Shown here piece by piece: positions 43,134-51,388 of a DNA stretch of 64,000 bases; position 1 is the first letter of the stretch; each line of letters opens with the position of its first letter. The position numbers were made by a program, and so were the translations under genes. The notes below the pieces were generated by a model. That model saw nothing but the letters and a program-made list of their open reading frames with translations, searched no databases and had not been told where the DNA came from. Origin of the DNA: Gottfriedia sp002574545. Its GTDB lineage: Bacteria > Bacillota > Bacilli > Bacillales > Bacillaceae_G. The DNA is taken from assembly GCA_052180195.1 (NCBI GenBank), contig CP197469.1; one strand, 5' to 3'.

Positions 43134-43889
43134 ATGCAGGAAAATAAGATTATTAGTTTAGAAGACCGTGTACCTGTTTTACGTAATAAAAAACGTAAAA
43201 AAGCAAATATGCGATTACTGGTCACAATTCTTGTGTTTTTTTCTTTGCTTTTATGTGTATTGTATTTCCAAACATCAATTGGTTCAAAAATTAACTTAGT
43301 AATTAATGGAAACCAACTGTACTCTGATAAAGAAATTCAAAAGTTAGCTGATGTTAGCGTTGAGGATAGCTTTTTAACAGTTAGGTCAAAAAAGGTAGTA
43401 GATCAGCTTGAAAGCCAAAACACAATTCAATCTGCAATCGTACATAAAAGATTTCCTAATAAAGTAGTCATTGATGTAAAAGAATTCCAGCCTGTTGGAC
43501 AAGGTTTATTCAGTGGGAAAAAGTATCTATTGTTAGAAAGTGGAGTGCTTATTAAAGAGAAAAATTCACTAGGAAATACTACAGCACCTGATTTGGTTGG
43601 TTGGAAACAAGGAGACGAGTTACAGGAAATGGCTGCGGAATTGAAAAAAATGCCAAAAAGTATTTTTCATTCAATTTCTGAAATAGATTATACGCCAAGT
43701 AAAGATGATCCTTTGTTAATAACAGTTTATACGAATGAAGGGTATGAAGTAAGGACAACGATTCGAAAATTCTCAAATAAAATGTCAAATTACCCATTAA
43801 TTTTAAAGTCAATACCTAAAGATCAAAAAGGGATTATCCATTTAGAAATGGGTGCTTATTTTTCTCCTTATAGCACTGAGCAAAATTAG
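43134..43889 (+). CDS. divIB: Cell division protein DivIB (FtsQ)
   Basis: DivIB is a bitopic divisome protein that stabilises FtsL and DivIC. The 251-residue product has a basic cytoplasmic region (VPVLRNKKRKKANMRLL), a membrane helix (about 25-45), and an extracytoplasmic POTRA domain, recognised by INLVINGNQLYSDKEIQKLADV and the IQSAIVHKRFPNKVVIDVKEFQPVG strand. The ATG at 43134 is seven bases after GGAGG; a TTG 27 bases upstream is not used. The gene stands between two transcription control regions. Confidence 0.94.
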   Translation: MQENKIISLEDRVPVLRNKKRKKANMRLLVTILVFFSLLLCVLYFQTSIGSKINLVINGNQLYSDKEIQKLADVSVEDSFLTVRSKKVVDQLESQNTIQSAIVHKRFPNKVVIDVKEFQPVGQGLFSGKKYLLLESGVLIKEKNSLGNTTAPDLVGWKQGDELQEMAAELKKMPKSIFHSISEIDYTPSKDDPLLITVYTNEGYEVRTTIRKFSNKMSNYPLILKSIPKDQKGIIHLEMGAYFSPYSTEQN

Positions 43890-44013
43890 GCTATTTAACA
43901 TTAGTAAACAGTACATTCAAGTCTTTTTTAACTTTGCATGTTAGTGTAGACTAGGAATTAAATAGCAATAATGAAAAAAATTAAAAAGATTATGAAAAAT
44001 CAAACTTAAAAAA

Positions 44014-44042
44014 AGAGGAAAACACCCGTAAATGTTGAATAG
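44014..44042 (+). promoter_or_regulatory. Sigma-H promoter upstream of ftsA
   Basis: AGAGGAAAA, an 11-base spacer, then GTTGAATAG matches the sigma-H consensus RNAGGAWWW-N11/12-RNNGAATWW at every defined position but the last. In B. subtilis ftsAZ has a sigma-H promoter that raises FtsZ for polar septation at the onset of sporulation. Confidence 0.78.
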
Positions 44043-44058
44043 ATGTCATATATGATAT

Positions 44059-44087
44059 TTAAGAATGAAATGATGTTAGATTATAAT
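44059..44087 (+). promoter_or_regulatory. Candidate sigma-A promoter upstream of ftsA
   Basis: TTAAGA and a perfect TATAAT are separated by 17 bases and lie 28 bases before the ftsA start. It would serve vegetative ftsAZ expression alongside the sigma-H promoter. Confidence 0.55.
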
Positions 44088-44114
44088 AGATAGAGAGAAA
44101 AAGGAGGTGCCATC

Positions 44115-45395
44115 ATGAACAGCAATGAGATCTATGTGAGTCTTGACGTTGGAACTTCAACAATTAAAGTAATCATAGGAGAACTAGTTAACGACACACT
44201 TAACATTATCGGTGTTGGTAATGTTAAATCTTCGGGCTTAAAACGTGGGTCAATAGTTGATATAGATGAAACAGTCAAATCAATCAAAAAAGCAATTGAT
44301 CAAGCAGAAAGAATGGTTGGCATTCATATTGACAAAGTAATTGTAGGGGTAAGTGCGAATCAAGTGCAGTTGATTAGTACAAACGGCGTAGTAGCAGTAT
44401 CTAAAGAAAATAAAGAAATTGACAATGAAGATGTTTTAAGAGTAATGGATCAAGCTCAAGTAATTTCTATACCACCGGAAAGAGAAATTATCGATGTTGT
44501 TCCACATGAATACATTGTTGATGGCCTTTCTGAGGTAAAAGACCCAAGAGGAATGATCGGTGTACGCTTAGAAATGGAAGGTACATTAATCACTGGTTCA
44601 AGAACTCTAGTACATAATATACTTCGTTGCGTTGAAAGAGCGGGGTTAGAAGTTACGGATATTTGTTTACAACCTATGGCTGCAAGTACGATAGCACTAA
44701 AGCAGGATGAGAAAAACTTAGGTGTAGCACTTGTTGACATTGGTGGAGGCTCAACAACAATTTCTCTATTTAGAGAAGGTGTATTAATGGCAACTTCAGT
44801 CCTACCTGTTGGAGGGGAACATATTACAAAAGATATATCTATTGGACTGAAAACTTCAACAGAAGATGCAGAAAAAATTAAAGTGAAGTTTGGACATGCT
44901 TTTTATGATACTGCATTACCTGAAGAAGTATTAAGTGTACCAATAATGGGTAGTGAGCAACATCAACAATACAGTCAGCAAGAAATTTCCGATATTATTG
45001 AAGCTAGATTAGAAGAAATCTTCATTATGGTTCAAAATGAGCTTGTAAGAATGAGAGGTAGCAATTTACCTGGTGGATATGTTTTAACTGGTGGTACAGT
45101 AACAATGACTGGTGTAATCGATTTAGCTCAGAAGGTATTTAAAAATAATGTAAGGGTTGCAACACCAGACTATATTGGTGTAAGAGAACCTCAATACATT
45201 ACTGGTGTAGGTCTAATCAAGTATGCTTTTTATAAATCAAAAATGCGTGGAAAAAAACTTAGCTCTAATATTGCATTCGAATCAAATGAACGAAAACCTG
45301 TAGCTGTTTCAAATTCAAATACAAAACCAAAACAGCAGGATGAAGAACGCGTCATGAGTAAAGTTAAAAGCATTTTTAAATATTTATGGGATTAA
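44115..45395 (+). CDS. ftsA: Cell division protein FtsA
   Basis: FtsA is the actin-like protein that anchors FtsZ to the membrane. Actin-fold motifs are YVSLDVGTSTIKVIIGE (phosphate 1), VGVSANQVQ, VALVDIGGGSTTISLF (phosphate 2) and GGYVLTGGTVTMTG (adenosine). The C-terminus ends in a short amphipathic helix (VKSIFKYLWD), the membrane-targeting sequence. The start is behind AAGGAGGTGCCATC. It is 35 bases upstream of ftsZ, and both share the promoters described here. Confidence 0.97.
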   Translation: MNSNEIYVSLDVGTSTIKVIIGELVNDTLNIIGVGNVKSSGLKRGSIVDIDETVKSIKKAIDQAERMVGIHIDKVIVGVSANQVQLISTNGVVAVSKENKEIDNEDVLRVMDQAQVISIPPEREIIDVVPHEYIVDGLSEVKDPRGMIGVRLEMEGTLITGSRTLVHNILRCVERAGLEVTDICLQPMAASTIALKQDEKNLGVALVDIGGGSTTISLFREGVLMATSVLPVGGEHITKDISIGLKTSTEDAEKIKVKFGHAFYDTALPEEVLSVPIMGSEQHQQYSQQEISDIIEARLEEIFIMVQNELVRMRGSNLPGGYVLTGGTVTMTGVIDLAQKVFKNNVRVATPDYIGVREPQYITGVGLIKYAFYKSKMRGKKLSSNIAFESNERKPVAVSNSNTKPKQQDEERVMSKVKSIFKYLWD

Positions 45396-45430
45396 ATTTG
45401 TGATGAATTTGAATAGTAGGGGGATCAATC

Positions 45431-46573
45431 ATGTTAGATTTTGATACAAATGTAGATGCATTAGCGAAGATAAAAGTAATTGGTGTAGGTGGCGGAGGAA
45501 ATAACGCGGTTAACCGAATGATTGAACATGGAGTACAAGGTGTAGATTTTATTGCTGTGAATACAGATGCACAAGCTCTTAATCTATCAAAAGCTGAAGT
45601 GAAAATGCAAATCGGTGGCAAACTTACTCGTGGTTTAGGGGCAGGAGCTAATCCAGAAGTAGGTAAAAAAGCAGCAGAAGAAAGTAGAGAACAATTACAA
45701 GAAGCTCTTAAAGGAGCAGACATGGTATTCGTAACTGCTGGAATGGGTGGCGGTACAGGAACAGGTGCAGCTCCAGTGATTGCACAAGTAGCAAAAGAAT
45801 TAGGTGCATTAACTGTAGGTGTAGTTACTCGTCCATTTACATTTGAAGGTAGAAAGCGTTCAACTCAAGCGGCTACAGGAATCGCTGCAATGAAGGAAAG
45901 CGTTGATACTTTAATCGTTATTCCTAATGACCGATTATTAGAAATCGTTGATCGTAATACCCCAATGCTAGAAGCATTCCGCGAAGCAGATAATGTACTT
46001 CGTCAAGGGGTTCAAGGTATTTCTGACTTAATCGCTGTTCCGGGATTAATTAACCTTGACTTTGCAGATGTTAAGACAATTATGTCTAATAAAGGTTCTG
46101 CATTAATGGGTATCGGTGTTGCTGGTGGAGAAAATCGTGCGGCTGAAGCAGCTAAAAAAGCTATTTCTAGTCCATTATTAGAAACTTCAATTAACGGTGC
46201 GCAAGGTGTACTTATGAATATCACTGGTGGAACGAACTTAAGTTTATATGAAGTTCAAGAAGCAGCAGATATCGTCTCAACCGCTTGTGATGCAGAAGTA
46301 AATATGATTTTCGGTTCTGTAATCAATGAAAACTTAAAGGATGAAATTATTGTAACGGTTATTGCGACTGGATTTGAAGGTGTCATTACAGCACCGCCTA
46401 CGCCAAAACCAATGGCAAGACAAACAATTTCAACGCCAACTCAATCTCCACAACCAACTATTAAACGCGAACCAATTCGCGAAGAAGTTCCGGTTGTAGA
46501 AACAACTAAAAATGTAACTAGTCTAGATGACTTAGATATTCCAGCGTTCTTACGTAATCGTAAAAGACGCTAA
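45431..46573 (+). CDS. ftsZ: Cell division GTPase FtsZ
   Basis: FtsZ polymerises into the division ring. The 380-residue protein has KVIGVGGGGNNAVNRM, the tubulin signature GGGTGTGAAPV, the T7 loop NLDFADVKTIM with catalytic aspartates, a variable linker, and the conserved C-terminal peptide DDLDIPAFLRNRKRR that binds FtsA and SepF. It follows TAGGGGGATCAATC. A strong terminator begins eight bases past the stop. Confidence 0.98.
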   Translation: MLDFDTNVDALAKIKVIGVGGGGNNAVNRMIEHGVQGVDFIAVNTDAQALNLSKAEVKMQIGGKLTRGLGAGANPEVGKKAAEESREQLQEALKGADMVFVTAGMGGGTGTGAAPVIAQVAKELGALTVGVVTRPFTFEGRKRSTQAATGIAAMKESVDTLIVIPNDRLLEIVDRNTPMLEAFREADNVLRQGVQGISDLIAVPGLINLDFADVKTIMSNKGSALMGIGVAGGENRAAEAAKKAISSPLLETSINGAQGVLMNITGGTNLSLYEVQEAADIVSTACDAEVNMIFGSVINENLKDEIIVTVIATGFEGVITAPPTPKPMARQTISTPTQSPQPTIKREPIREEVPVVETTKNVTSLDDLDIPAFLRNRKRR

Positions 46574-46580
46574 TAAATGT

Positions 46581-46620
46581 AAAAACCAAGATAAGATGAA
46601 TCTCTTATCTTGGTTTTTTT
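46581..46620. terminator. Bidirectional terminator between ftsZ and the methyltransferase gene
   Basis: AAAAACCAAGATAAGA pairs with TCTTATCTTGGTTTTT around a six-base loop, with A and T tracts suiting both convergent genes. Confidence 0.92.
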
Positions 46621-47287
46621 ATTCTTTTGAGTAATGGTTTTGTAAACTCGTGAGATTACTGATGACATTCTTGAACTTTTCGTTACAGCCTTTAGGAAAC
46701 AAAACACCTAAACCATGTGAATGTGTAAATTCAAAAGATGGGAATTGTTGTTTAATGCCTTCCCAAAATTTATAAACTCCAAAATCTACAATTCTTACTT
46801 CAGTGTCATGGATCAAAACAATCCCTTCATTCGACACTTTTGGTAACCAAGTAATGTAATCATGTTGCACGGCTTCAAAAGTATGAAACCCGTCAATATG
46901 AAGTATGTCGATTGAATGATCTTCGAAATGCTGAATTGCTTCGTCAAAAGATTTACGGATCATATTAGCTTCTTTTTGGTAATGTTTATGAACAACTTCA
47001 TGTACTGTATCAAAAACTTCATTACTATACAGTCCACTATGCAAATCACCTTGCCAAGTATCAACCGCAAAACATTCACATGACAGATTATGATCTTTCA
47101 CACTTTGACAAAAACAGAAAAAAGAAAAGCCATAGTGTGTACCTAATTCTACAATTATTTTTGGTTTTACGAAATGAACTAAATCGTAAGCAAATTTAGC
47201 GTGCCCCTTCCAAGCAGAGTGCTGTCTAATTGATGGTTTCGTTTTGTCAAACTCAAAAATGGGTGAATGAAAAATCCAGCTATCCAA
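46619..47287 (-). CDS. Class I SAM-dependent methyltransferase (Methyltransf_24 type)
   Basis: A soluble 222-residue protein with the SAM-binding strand KIIVELGTHYGFSFFCFCQS, the acidic loop CFAVDTWQGD and the metal or catalytic segment IDILHIDGFHTFEAVQHDY with a later VLIHDTEV. This arrangement is typical of small-molecule or sugar O-methyltransferases found in polysaccharide and glycosylation loci. The substrate is unknown. It is on the minus strand in the ftsZ-spoIIGA interval, where B. subtilis instead carries the bpr/bpf protease genes, so it is a lineage-specific insertion. Confidence 0.82.
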   Translation of the reverse strand: MDSWIFHSPIFEFDKTKPSIRQHSAWKGHAKFAYDLVHFVKPKIIVELGTHYGFSFFCFCQSVKDHNLSCECFAVDTWQGDLHSGLYSNEVFDTVHEVVHKHYQKEANMIRKSFDEAIQHFEDHSIDILHIDGFHTFEAVQHDYITWLPKVSNEGIVLIHDTEVRIVDFGVYKFWEGIKQQFPSFEFTHSHGLGVLFPKGCNEKFKNVISNLTSLQNHYSKE

Positions 47288-47378
47288 TTCCTCACTCCTT
47301 ATTTAGGCAGAATTAAATGAAAAAAAGTGAAAGATTTTTATAAAATATGACCTGTCTAATCCGTATTTTGAAAATGTA

Positions 47379-47387
47379 TTGTCGAAA
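47379..47387 (+). promoter_or_regulatory. Spo0A box upstream of spoIIG
   Basis: TTGTCGAAA is a perfect 0A box (core TGTCGAA), 25 bases upstream of the -35 hexamer of the spoIIGA promoter. A weaker TTGACAGA overlaps the -35 itself. Confidence 0.78.
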
Positions 47388-47412
47388 AACTCTTCAATAA
47401 AGATACCTTATT

Positions 47413-47445
47413 TTGACAGACTTCTTACCGTGCTCATCCTATACT
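47413..47445 (+). promoter_or_regulatory. Spo0A-dependent spoIIG promoter with 21-bp spacer
   Basis: A perfect -35 TTGACA is followed by a -10 TATACT after 21 bases, four more than normal. The spoIIG promoter of B. subtilis is known for an overlong (22 bp) spacer that makes it dependent on Spo0A~P, so the unusual spacing is conserved here. Confidence 0.78.
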
Positions 47446-47485
47446 TACATATAAATGAATATTCTATAGAGGATGGCGAACAAAA

Positions 47486-48394
47486 TTGGTGATATATGGA
47501 GATCTTGTTTGGTTATTAAACTTGTTAATGGACTTCTTGATCATTCAGTTGACAGGCTTAATTCTAAAAAGAAATGTATCTATTTTGCGGTCATTGTTAG
47601 GAGCATTGTTAGGCTCAATCGTTGTTTTAATGACGTTCACTCCTTATGCATATGTTGTTGGCTCACCCTTTATGAAAATATTATTATCGTTTTTCATCGT
47701 ATTTTTTGCATTTGGACGTCAACGAATTATCACTTTTTTACAGCTATTAAGTATCTTCTATTTTTCAACATTCATTTTAGGTGGTGCATTATTAGGCCTA
47801 CATTATTTATTTGCCAGCAATGAATCAAATTTAACAAAATCATCTTTTTATGGTGATCCTGTTAGTTGGTATTTTGTAATTGGTATGCTACCAATCGTCA
47901 TATTTTACGCTAGAAAATCGATCAATCAAATCTCGTTTACAAAATGGAAAATGAATGAAATGTATGAAATGGAAATTGTGTGGCGGAACACTTCGATTAA
48001 AATTAGAGGGTTAATGGATAGTGGTAACTCTCTACATGAACCTCTTTCTAGGAAACCAGTTATTATTTTAGATTGTTCTACTAGTGATTATGGATTACCG
48101 ATCGAACTAGTAAAGATAGTTAGGGACCCTGAAAATAATTTGCATAATACTGATGCACTAGACGTCTTAAGTTTTTTTCAAGGAACCTATATACCTTATA
48201 AAAGCATTGGTCAAAGTAATCAATTCCTCGTTGCAATAAAACCTACTGTTGTAAAATTGAAAATTAATGGGAAATGGTATTCATCGAGTTCGGTTTTAGT
48301 TGGATTGAGTCATGTTACTTTGTCTTCAGACAATTTATATGAATGTATCCTTCATCCAAAAATGATGCAGGGAACAATTAATGAAATTGCATAG
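47486..48394 (+). CDS. spoIIGA: Pro-sigma-E processing protease SpoIIGA
   Basis: SpoIIGA cleaves pro-sigma-E in the mother cell after a signal from forespore SpoIIR. The N-terminal half has five membrane helices (YGDLVWLLNLLMDFLIIQLTG and following); the C-terminal half is an aspartic-protease-like domain with the catalytic segment GLMDSGNSLHEP. The TTG at 47486 is nine bases after AGAGGATGG and gives M-V-I-Y, aligning with the family start; GTG at 47489 is an alternative. It is followed 10 bases later by sigE. Confidence 0.93.
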   Translation: MVIYGDLVWLLNLLMDFLIIQLTGLILKRNVSILRSLLGALLGSIVVLMTFTPYAYVVGSPFMKILLSFFIVFFAFGRQRIITFLQLLSIFYFSTFILGGALLGLHYLFASNESNLTKSSFYGDPVSWYFVIGMLPIVIFYARKSINQISFTKWKMNEMYEMEIVWRNTSIKIRGLMDSGNSLHEPLSRKPVIILDCSTSDYGLPIELVKIVRDPENNLHNTDALDVLSFFQGTYIPYKSIGQSNQFLVAIKPTVVKLKINGKWYSSSSVLVGLSHVTLSSDNLYECILHPKMMQGTINEIA

Positions 48395-48404
48395 GAGGTA
48401 GAAA

Positions 48405-49124
48405 ATGAATCGATTTTTCTTAAAACTAAAGTTAGGTTTGTATAAGCTGTTAGTAAAACTTGGTTTGAAAGCCGATGAAGTATACTACATTGGGGGAAGT
48501 GAAGCATTACCACCTCCTTTGACAAGAGAAGAAGAAGAAAAGCTTTTACAGAAACTACCGAATGGAGATTTAGGGGCTAGATCACTATTAATTGAAAGAA
48601 ATCTAAGATTGGTAGTTTATATCGCTAGAAAGTTTGAAAATACTGGGATTAATATTGAAGATTTGATTAGCATTGGTACAATTGGATTAATAAAAGCCGT
48701 TAATACCTTTAATCCGGAGAAGAAAATTAAATTGGCTACATACGCTTCAAGATGTATCGAAAATGAAATTCTGATGCATTTACGTAGAAATAATAAAAAC
48801 CGTTCTGAAGTATCATTCGATGAGCCATTAAACATTGATTGGGATGGAAATGAATTATTACTTTCTGATGTATTAGGTACAGAGGATGATATCATTACAA
48901 AAGACCTAGAAGCAAATGTCGATAAATCATTACTAACAAAGGCATTAGATCAACTAAACGATCGTGAAAAACAAATAATGGAACTACGATTTGGACTAGA
49001 TGGGACCGAAGAAAAAACCCAAAAAGATGTAGCTGATATGCTAGGTATATCGCAATCTTATATATCTCGATTAGAAAAACGCATTATTAAAAGACTTCGA
49101 AAAGAGTTTAATAAAATGGTTTAA
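48405..49124 (+). CDS. sigE: RNA polymerase sporulation sigma factor sigma-E
   Basis: Sigma-E directs early mother-cell gene expression. The 239-residue precursor starts with an amphipathic pro-sequence (MNRFFLKLKLGLYKLLVKLG) cleaved by SpoIIGA near the EVYYIGGSEALPPPL region. Region 2 contains RNLRLVVYIARKFENTGI and DLISIGTIGLIKAVNTFNPEKKIKLATYASRCIENEI; region 4 has the helix-turn-helix ending SQSYISRLEKRIIKRLRKEF. It starts behind AGGAGGTAGAAA, in an operon with spoIIGA, and ends at a terminator. Confidence 0.97.
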   Translation: MNRFFLKLKLGLYKLLVKLGLKADEVYYIGGSEALPPPLTREEEEKLLQKLPNGDLGARSLLIERNLRLVVYIARKFENTGINIEDLISIGTIGLIKAVNTFNPEKKIKLATYASRCIENEILMHLRRNNKNRSEVSFDEPLNIDWDGNELLLSDVLGTEDDIITKDLEANVDKSLLTKALDQLNDREKQIMELRFGLDGTEEKTQKDVADMLGISQSYISRLEKRIIKRLRKEFNKMV

Positions 49125-49134
49125 CATAAGTAAG

Positions 49135-49176
49135 AACCGATTAGAATTGAGTTTTTCAAATCTAATCGGTTTTTTC
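49135..49176 (+). terminator. Terminator after sigE
   Basis: AACCGATTAGA pairs with TCTAATCGGTT around a 15-base loop and is followed by TTTTT. It separates the spoIIG operon from sigG. Confidence 0.88.
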
Positions 49177-49296
49177 CTATGTGTGAAGAATTTATTAATA
49201 TTTTTTTCATTCATTTAGCACTGGAAATCATTGAATTTCTCCTATTTGATAGGTGTTTTATTACAAAAATTATTATTTTTGTATATTTTATTTTGT

Positions 49297-49326
49297 GCAT
49301 AAATTTTCCACCGAAGGAGATACTTA
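49297..49326 (+). promoter_or_regulatory. Forespore (sigma-F/sigma-G) promoter of sigG
   Basis: GCATA is followed by 14 bases and GGAGATACT, which can be read by sigma-F, and the overlapping GATACTTA resembles the sigma-G -10 CATACTA. Dual recognition is expected for spoIIIG. Confidence 0.68.
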
Positions 49327-49362
49327 CCTATAGTACAGCAACTCCAAGTAGGAGGGAACATC

Positions 49363-50142
49363 ATGACACGAAACAAAGTAGAAATATGCGGTGTAGATAC
49401 ATCAAAGCTTCCAGTTTTAAAGAATGATGAGATGCGTAAGTTATTTCATGCAATGCAAAGCGGTGACAAAAGCGCAAGAGAAACAATCGTAAATGGTAAT
49501 TTACGACTTGTCCTAAGTGTAATTCAGCGTTTTAATAATCGCGGAGAATTTGTGGATGACTTATTTCAAGTAGGCTGCATAGGCCTTATGAAGTCTATTG
49601 ATAATTTTGATTTAAGCCAAAATGTAAAATTTTCGACGTATGCTGTACCGATGATTATTGGTGAAATAAGAAGATATTTAAGGGATAATAACCCAATAAG
49701 AGTGTCTAGATCCTTAAGAGACATTGCTTATAAAGCATTACAAGTAAGAGAGCGATTATTAGCAGAGAATTCAAAAGAACCAACTCCTGTTCAAATCGCA
49801 GAAGTACTAGGCGTAACACATGAAGAAATAGTCTTTGCATTAGATGCAATTCAAGACCCAGTTTCGTTATTTGAACCAATATATAATGATGGCGGAGATC
49901 CAATCTTTGTAATGGATCAGCTAAGTGACGATAAAAACAAGGACGAGCAATGGGTTGAAGAACTAGCACTGCGCGAAGGAATGAAACGACTAAACGATCG
50001 AGAAAAAATGATCATCAGCAAACGATTTTTCCAAGGAAAAACACAAATGGAAGTCGCCGAAGAAATCGGCATTTCCCAAGCACAAGTATCCAGACTAGAA
50101 AAATCAGCAATAAAACAAATGAACAAAAATATACAGGGGTAA
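49363..50142 (+). CDS. sigG: RNA polymerase sporulation sigma factor sigma-G
   Basis: Sigma-G controls late forespore genes. The 259-residue protein begins MTRNKVEICGVDTSKLPVL, the family N-terminus that binds the anti-sigma factor. Region 2 shows NLRLVLSVIQRFNNRGE, DLFQVGCIGLMKSIDNFDLSQNVKFSTYAVPMIIGEIRRYLRD and region 4 REKMIISKRFFQGKTQMEVAEEIGISQAQVSRLEKSAIKQM. The start follows TAGGAGGGAACATC. After it lie the hairpin repeats and no clear simple terminator for several hundred bases. Confidence 0.97.
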   Translation: MTRNKVEICGVDTSKLPVLKNDEMRKLFHAMQSGDKSARETIVNGNLRLVLSVIQRFNNRGEFVDDLFQVGCIGLMKSIDNFDLSQNVKFSTYAVPMIIGEIRRYLRDNNPIRVSRSLRDIAYKALQVRERLLAENSKEPTPVQIAEVLGVTHEEIVFALDAIQDPVSLFEPIYNDGGDPIFVMDQLSDDKNKDEQWVEELALREGMKRLNDREKMIISKRFFQGKTQMEVAEEIGISQAQVSRLEKSAIKQMNKNIQG

Positions 50143-50178
50143 ACGAAATGTGGAGCAAGCTCGCCCAGCTCTGAAAGG

Positions 50179-50238
50179 AATATCTCCATTCATCTGAAGA
50201 AGTGGTGGTTTTTCCACTTCGAAGATTAATGGAATATT
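50179..50238. repeat. 60-bp hairpin repeat (element A, copy 2)
   Basis: AATATCTCCATT and GAAGTGG pair with CCACTTC and AATGGAATATT. The length equals copy 1 at 22856-22915, and the right arm is the exact reverse complement of the left arm there. It begins 36 bases after the sigG stop and could act as its transcript end. Confidence 0.8.
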
Positions 50239-50260
50239 ACCGAAGAGCTAGCTTGCGGAA

Positions 50261-50386
50261 CTAGACAACAAGAAAAGCGGAGGCGACTGGTCAGCTCCGA
50301 CAAGCATAAGACGGTTTCCGCTAAAGGTTTGCTTTTTAACCTTTAGCGGAAATTGGCTTATGACCTCGAGGAGCTAGGAGCCGCAG
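50261..50386. repeat. 126-bp hairpin repeat (element B, copy 3)
   Basis: Starts CTAGACAACAAGAAAAGCGG and contains AGCATAAGACG and GGCTTATGACCTCGAGG around an inner perfect stem (TTTCCGCTAAAGG / CCTTTAGCGGAAA). Reverse orientation relative to the copies at 22940-23187. Confidence 0.88.
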
Positions 50387-50512
50387 CTAGACAACAAGAA
50401 AAGCGGAGGCGACTGGTCAGCTCCGACAAGCATAAGACGGTTTCCGGTAAAGGTTCGCTTTTTAACCTTTAGCGGAAATTGACTTATGACCTCGAGGAGC
50501 TAGGAGCCGCAG
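50387..50512. repeat. 126-bp hairpin repeat (element B, copy 4)
   Basis: A tandem copy of the preceding unit with only a few changes; one of them (TTTCCGGTAAAGG against CCTTTAGCGGAAA) breaks one pair of the inner stem. After it, 50513-50740 is AT-rich and shows no gene. Confidence 0.88.
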
Positions 50513-50740
50513 CTAGACATCGAACATATTTCTTAGACAAAAAGAAAGTTCCTTTTAAATCTATTTCGGAAATTCTCTTAAAACTTTGAGGCAAACAATT
50601 GGAGCCTAACTAAAATCAAGCATCAATTCCTGTATAAGATTTGCAAATTGTAATGAATGAAATTGATAAACAAACAAATATATAATCTAAATAATCCAAT
50701 AACTAAATAGTTAAACTGGAAGAATGAAAATAAGTTATTA

Positions 50741-50790
50741 ATGTGTTAGACAATGGAGGAACATCGAACAACATTGTCTAACACATTTTT
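50741..50790 (+). terminator. Strong terminator-like hairpin between sigG and ylmC
   Basis: ATGTGTTAGACAATG and CATTGTCTAACACAT form 15 perfect pairs around a 16-base loop, followed by TTTT. It lies 600 bases past sigG and 66 before ylmC, so it could end the sigG transcript or attenuate ylmC. Confidence 0.8.
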
Positions 50791-50856
50791 ATTTGAATTT
50801 TATCATGATGTTTGGGCCTTGCTTCATATATTTTATAAAAAGGAAGGTGAAGTTTT

Positions 50857-51138
50857 ATGGCCAGAATTTCAGATTTTCAAGTTAAAGATGTTGTAAATGT
50901 TGCCGATGGAAAGAAATTAGGAAATATTGTTGATTTAGATATTGATCAATCAAGTGGAAAAATCACATCGATTATTTTAACAAAGCCAGGGAAAGGCTTA
51001 AACTTTTTTAGTAAAGAAGAGGAAATGACAATTTATTGGAATGATATTGTGAAAATAGGTGAAGATGTTATTTTAGTAAAATATCGTTCGTCTGTGGATT
51101 TAGATGAAAATCAAGCAAGTCCAGTAAAATTCACTTAA
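50857..51138 (+). CDS. ylmC: PRC-barrel sporulation protein YlmC (YlmC/YmxH family)
   Basis: A 93-residue PRC-barrel protein of the YlmC/YmxH family, small soluble proteins common in spore formers with no defined biochemical role. The fold is seen in ISDFQVKDVVNVADGKKLGNIVDLDIDQSSGKITSIIL, followed by YWNDIVKIGEDVILVKY. It starts after AAAGGAAGGTGAAG. ylmA, its upstream neighbour in B. subtilis, is missing and replaced by the hairpin repeats and terminator. Confidence 0.9.
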   Translation: MARISDFQVKDVVNVADGKKLGNIVDLDIDQSSGKITSIILTKPGKGLNFFSKEEEMTIYWNDIVKIGEDVILVKYRSSVDLDENQASPVKFT

Positions 51139-51293
51139 GGAAAATTTGTCGACAGACGTGCTTTTTAGGGGGAAGTCAAAGGCGTAGTTTGTTATTATAC
51201 TTTATATATTTAACTGGAATTACGTCGAGTATAATGCCTAATTGCTAATTTTTACTTTCGAATGTGAAAAAAATAATTGTGTTTTGTCAAAAA

Positions 51294-51323
51294 TAATCAA
51301 AAATGTGAAATCTATGGTAAAAT
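51294..51323 (+). promoter_or_regulatory. Candidate sigma-A promoter for pgeF-ylmE-sepF
   Basis: TTGTCA and TAAAAT are separated by 18 bases, 65 bases upstream of the pgeF start codon. Each hexamer has one mismatch to consensus. Confidence 0.55.
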
Positions 51324-51388
51324 ATAGGAAACCATCAACTGGTTGACATATATATTTACTAAATTAGTTTCTGTGAGGTCTTATAAAT

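Noticed and set aside
49179..49427. Open frame of 82 codons between sigE and sigG
   Set aside because: It overlaps the sigG promoter and start in another frame and has no ribosome binding site.
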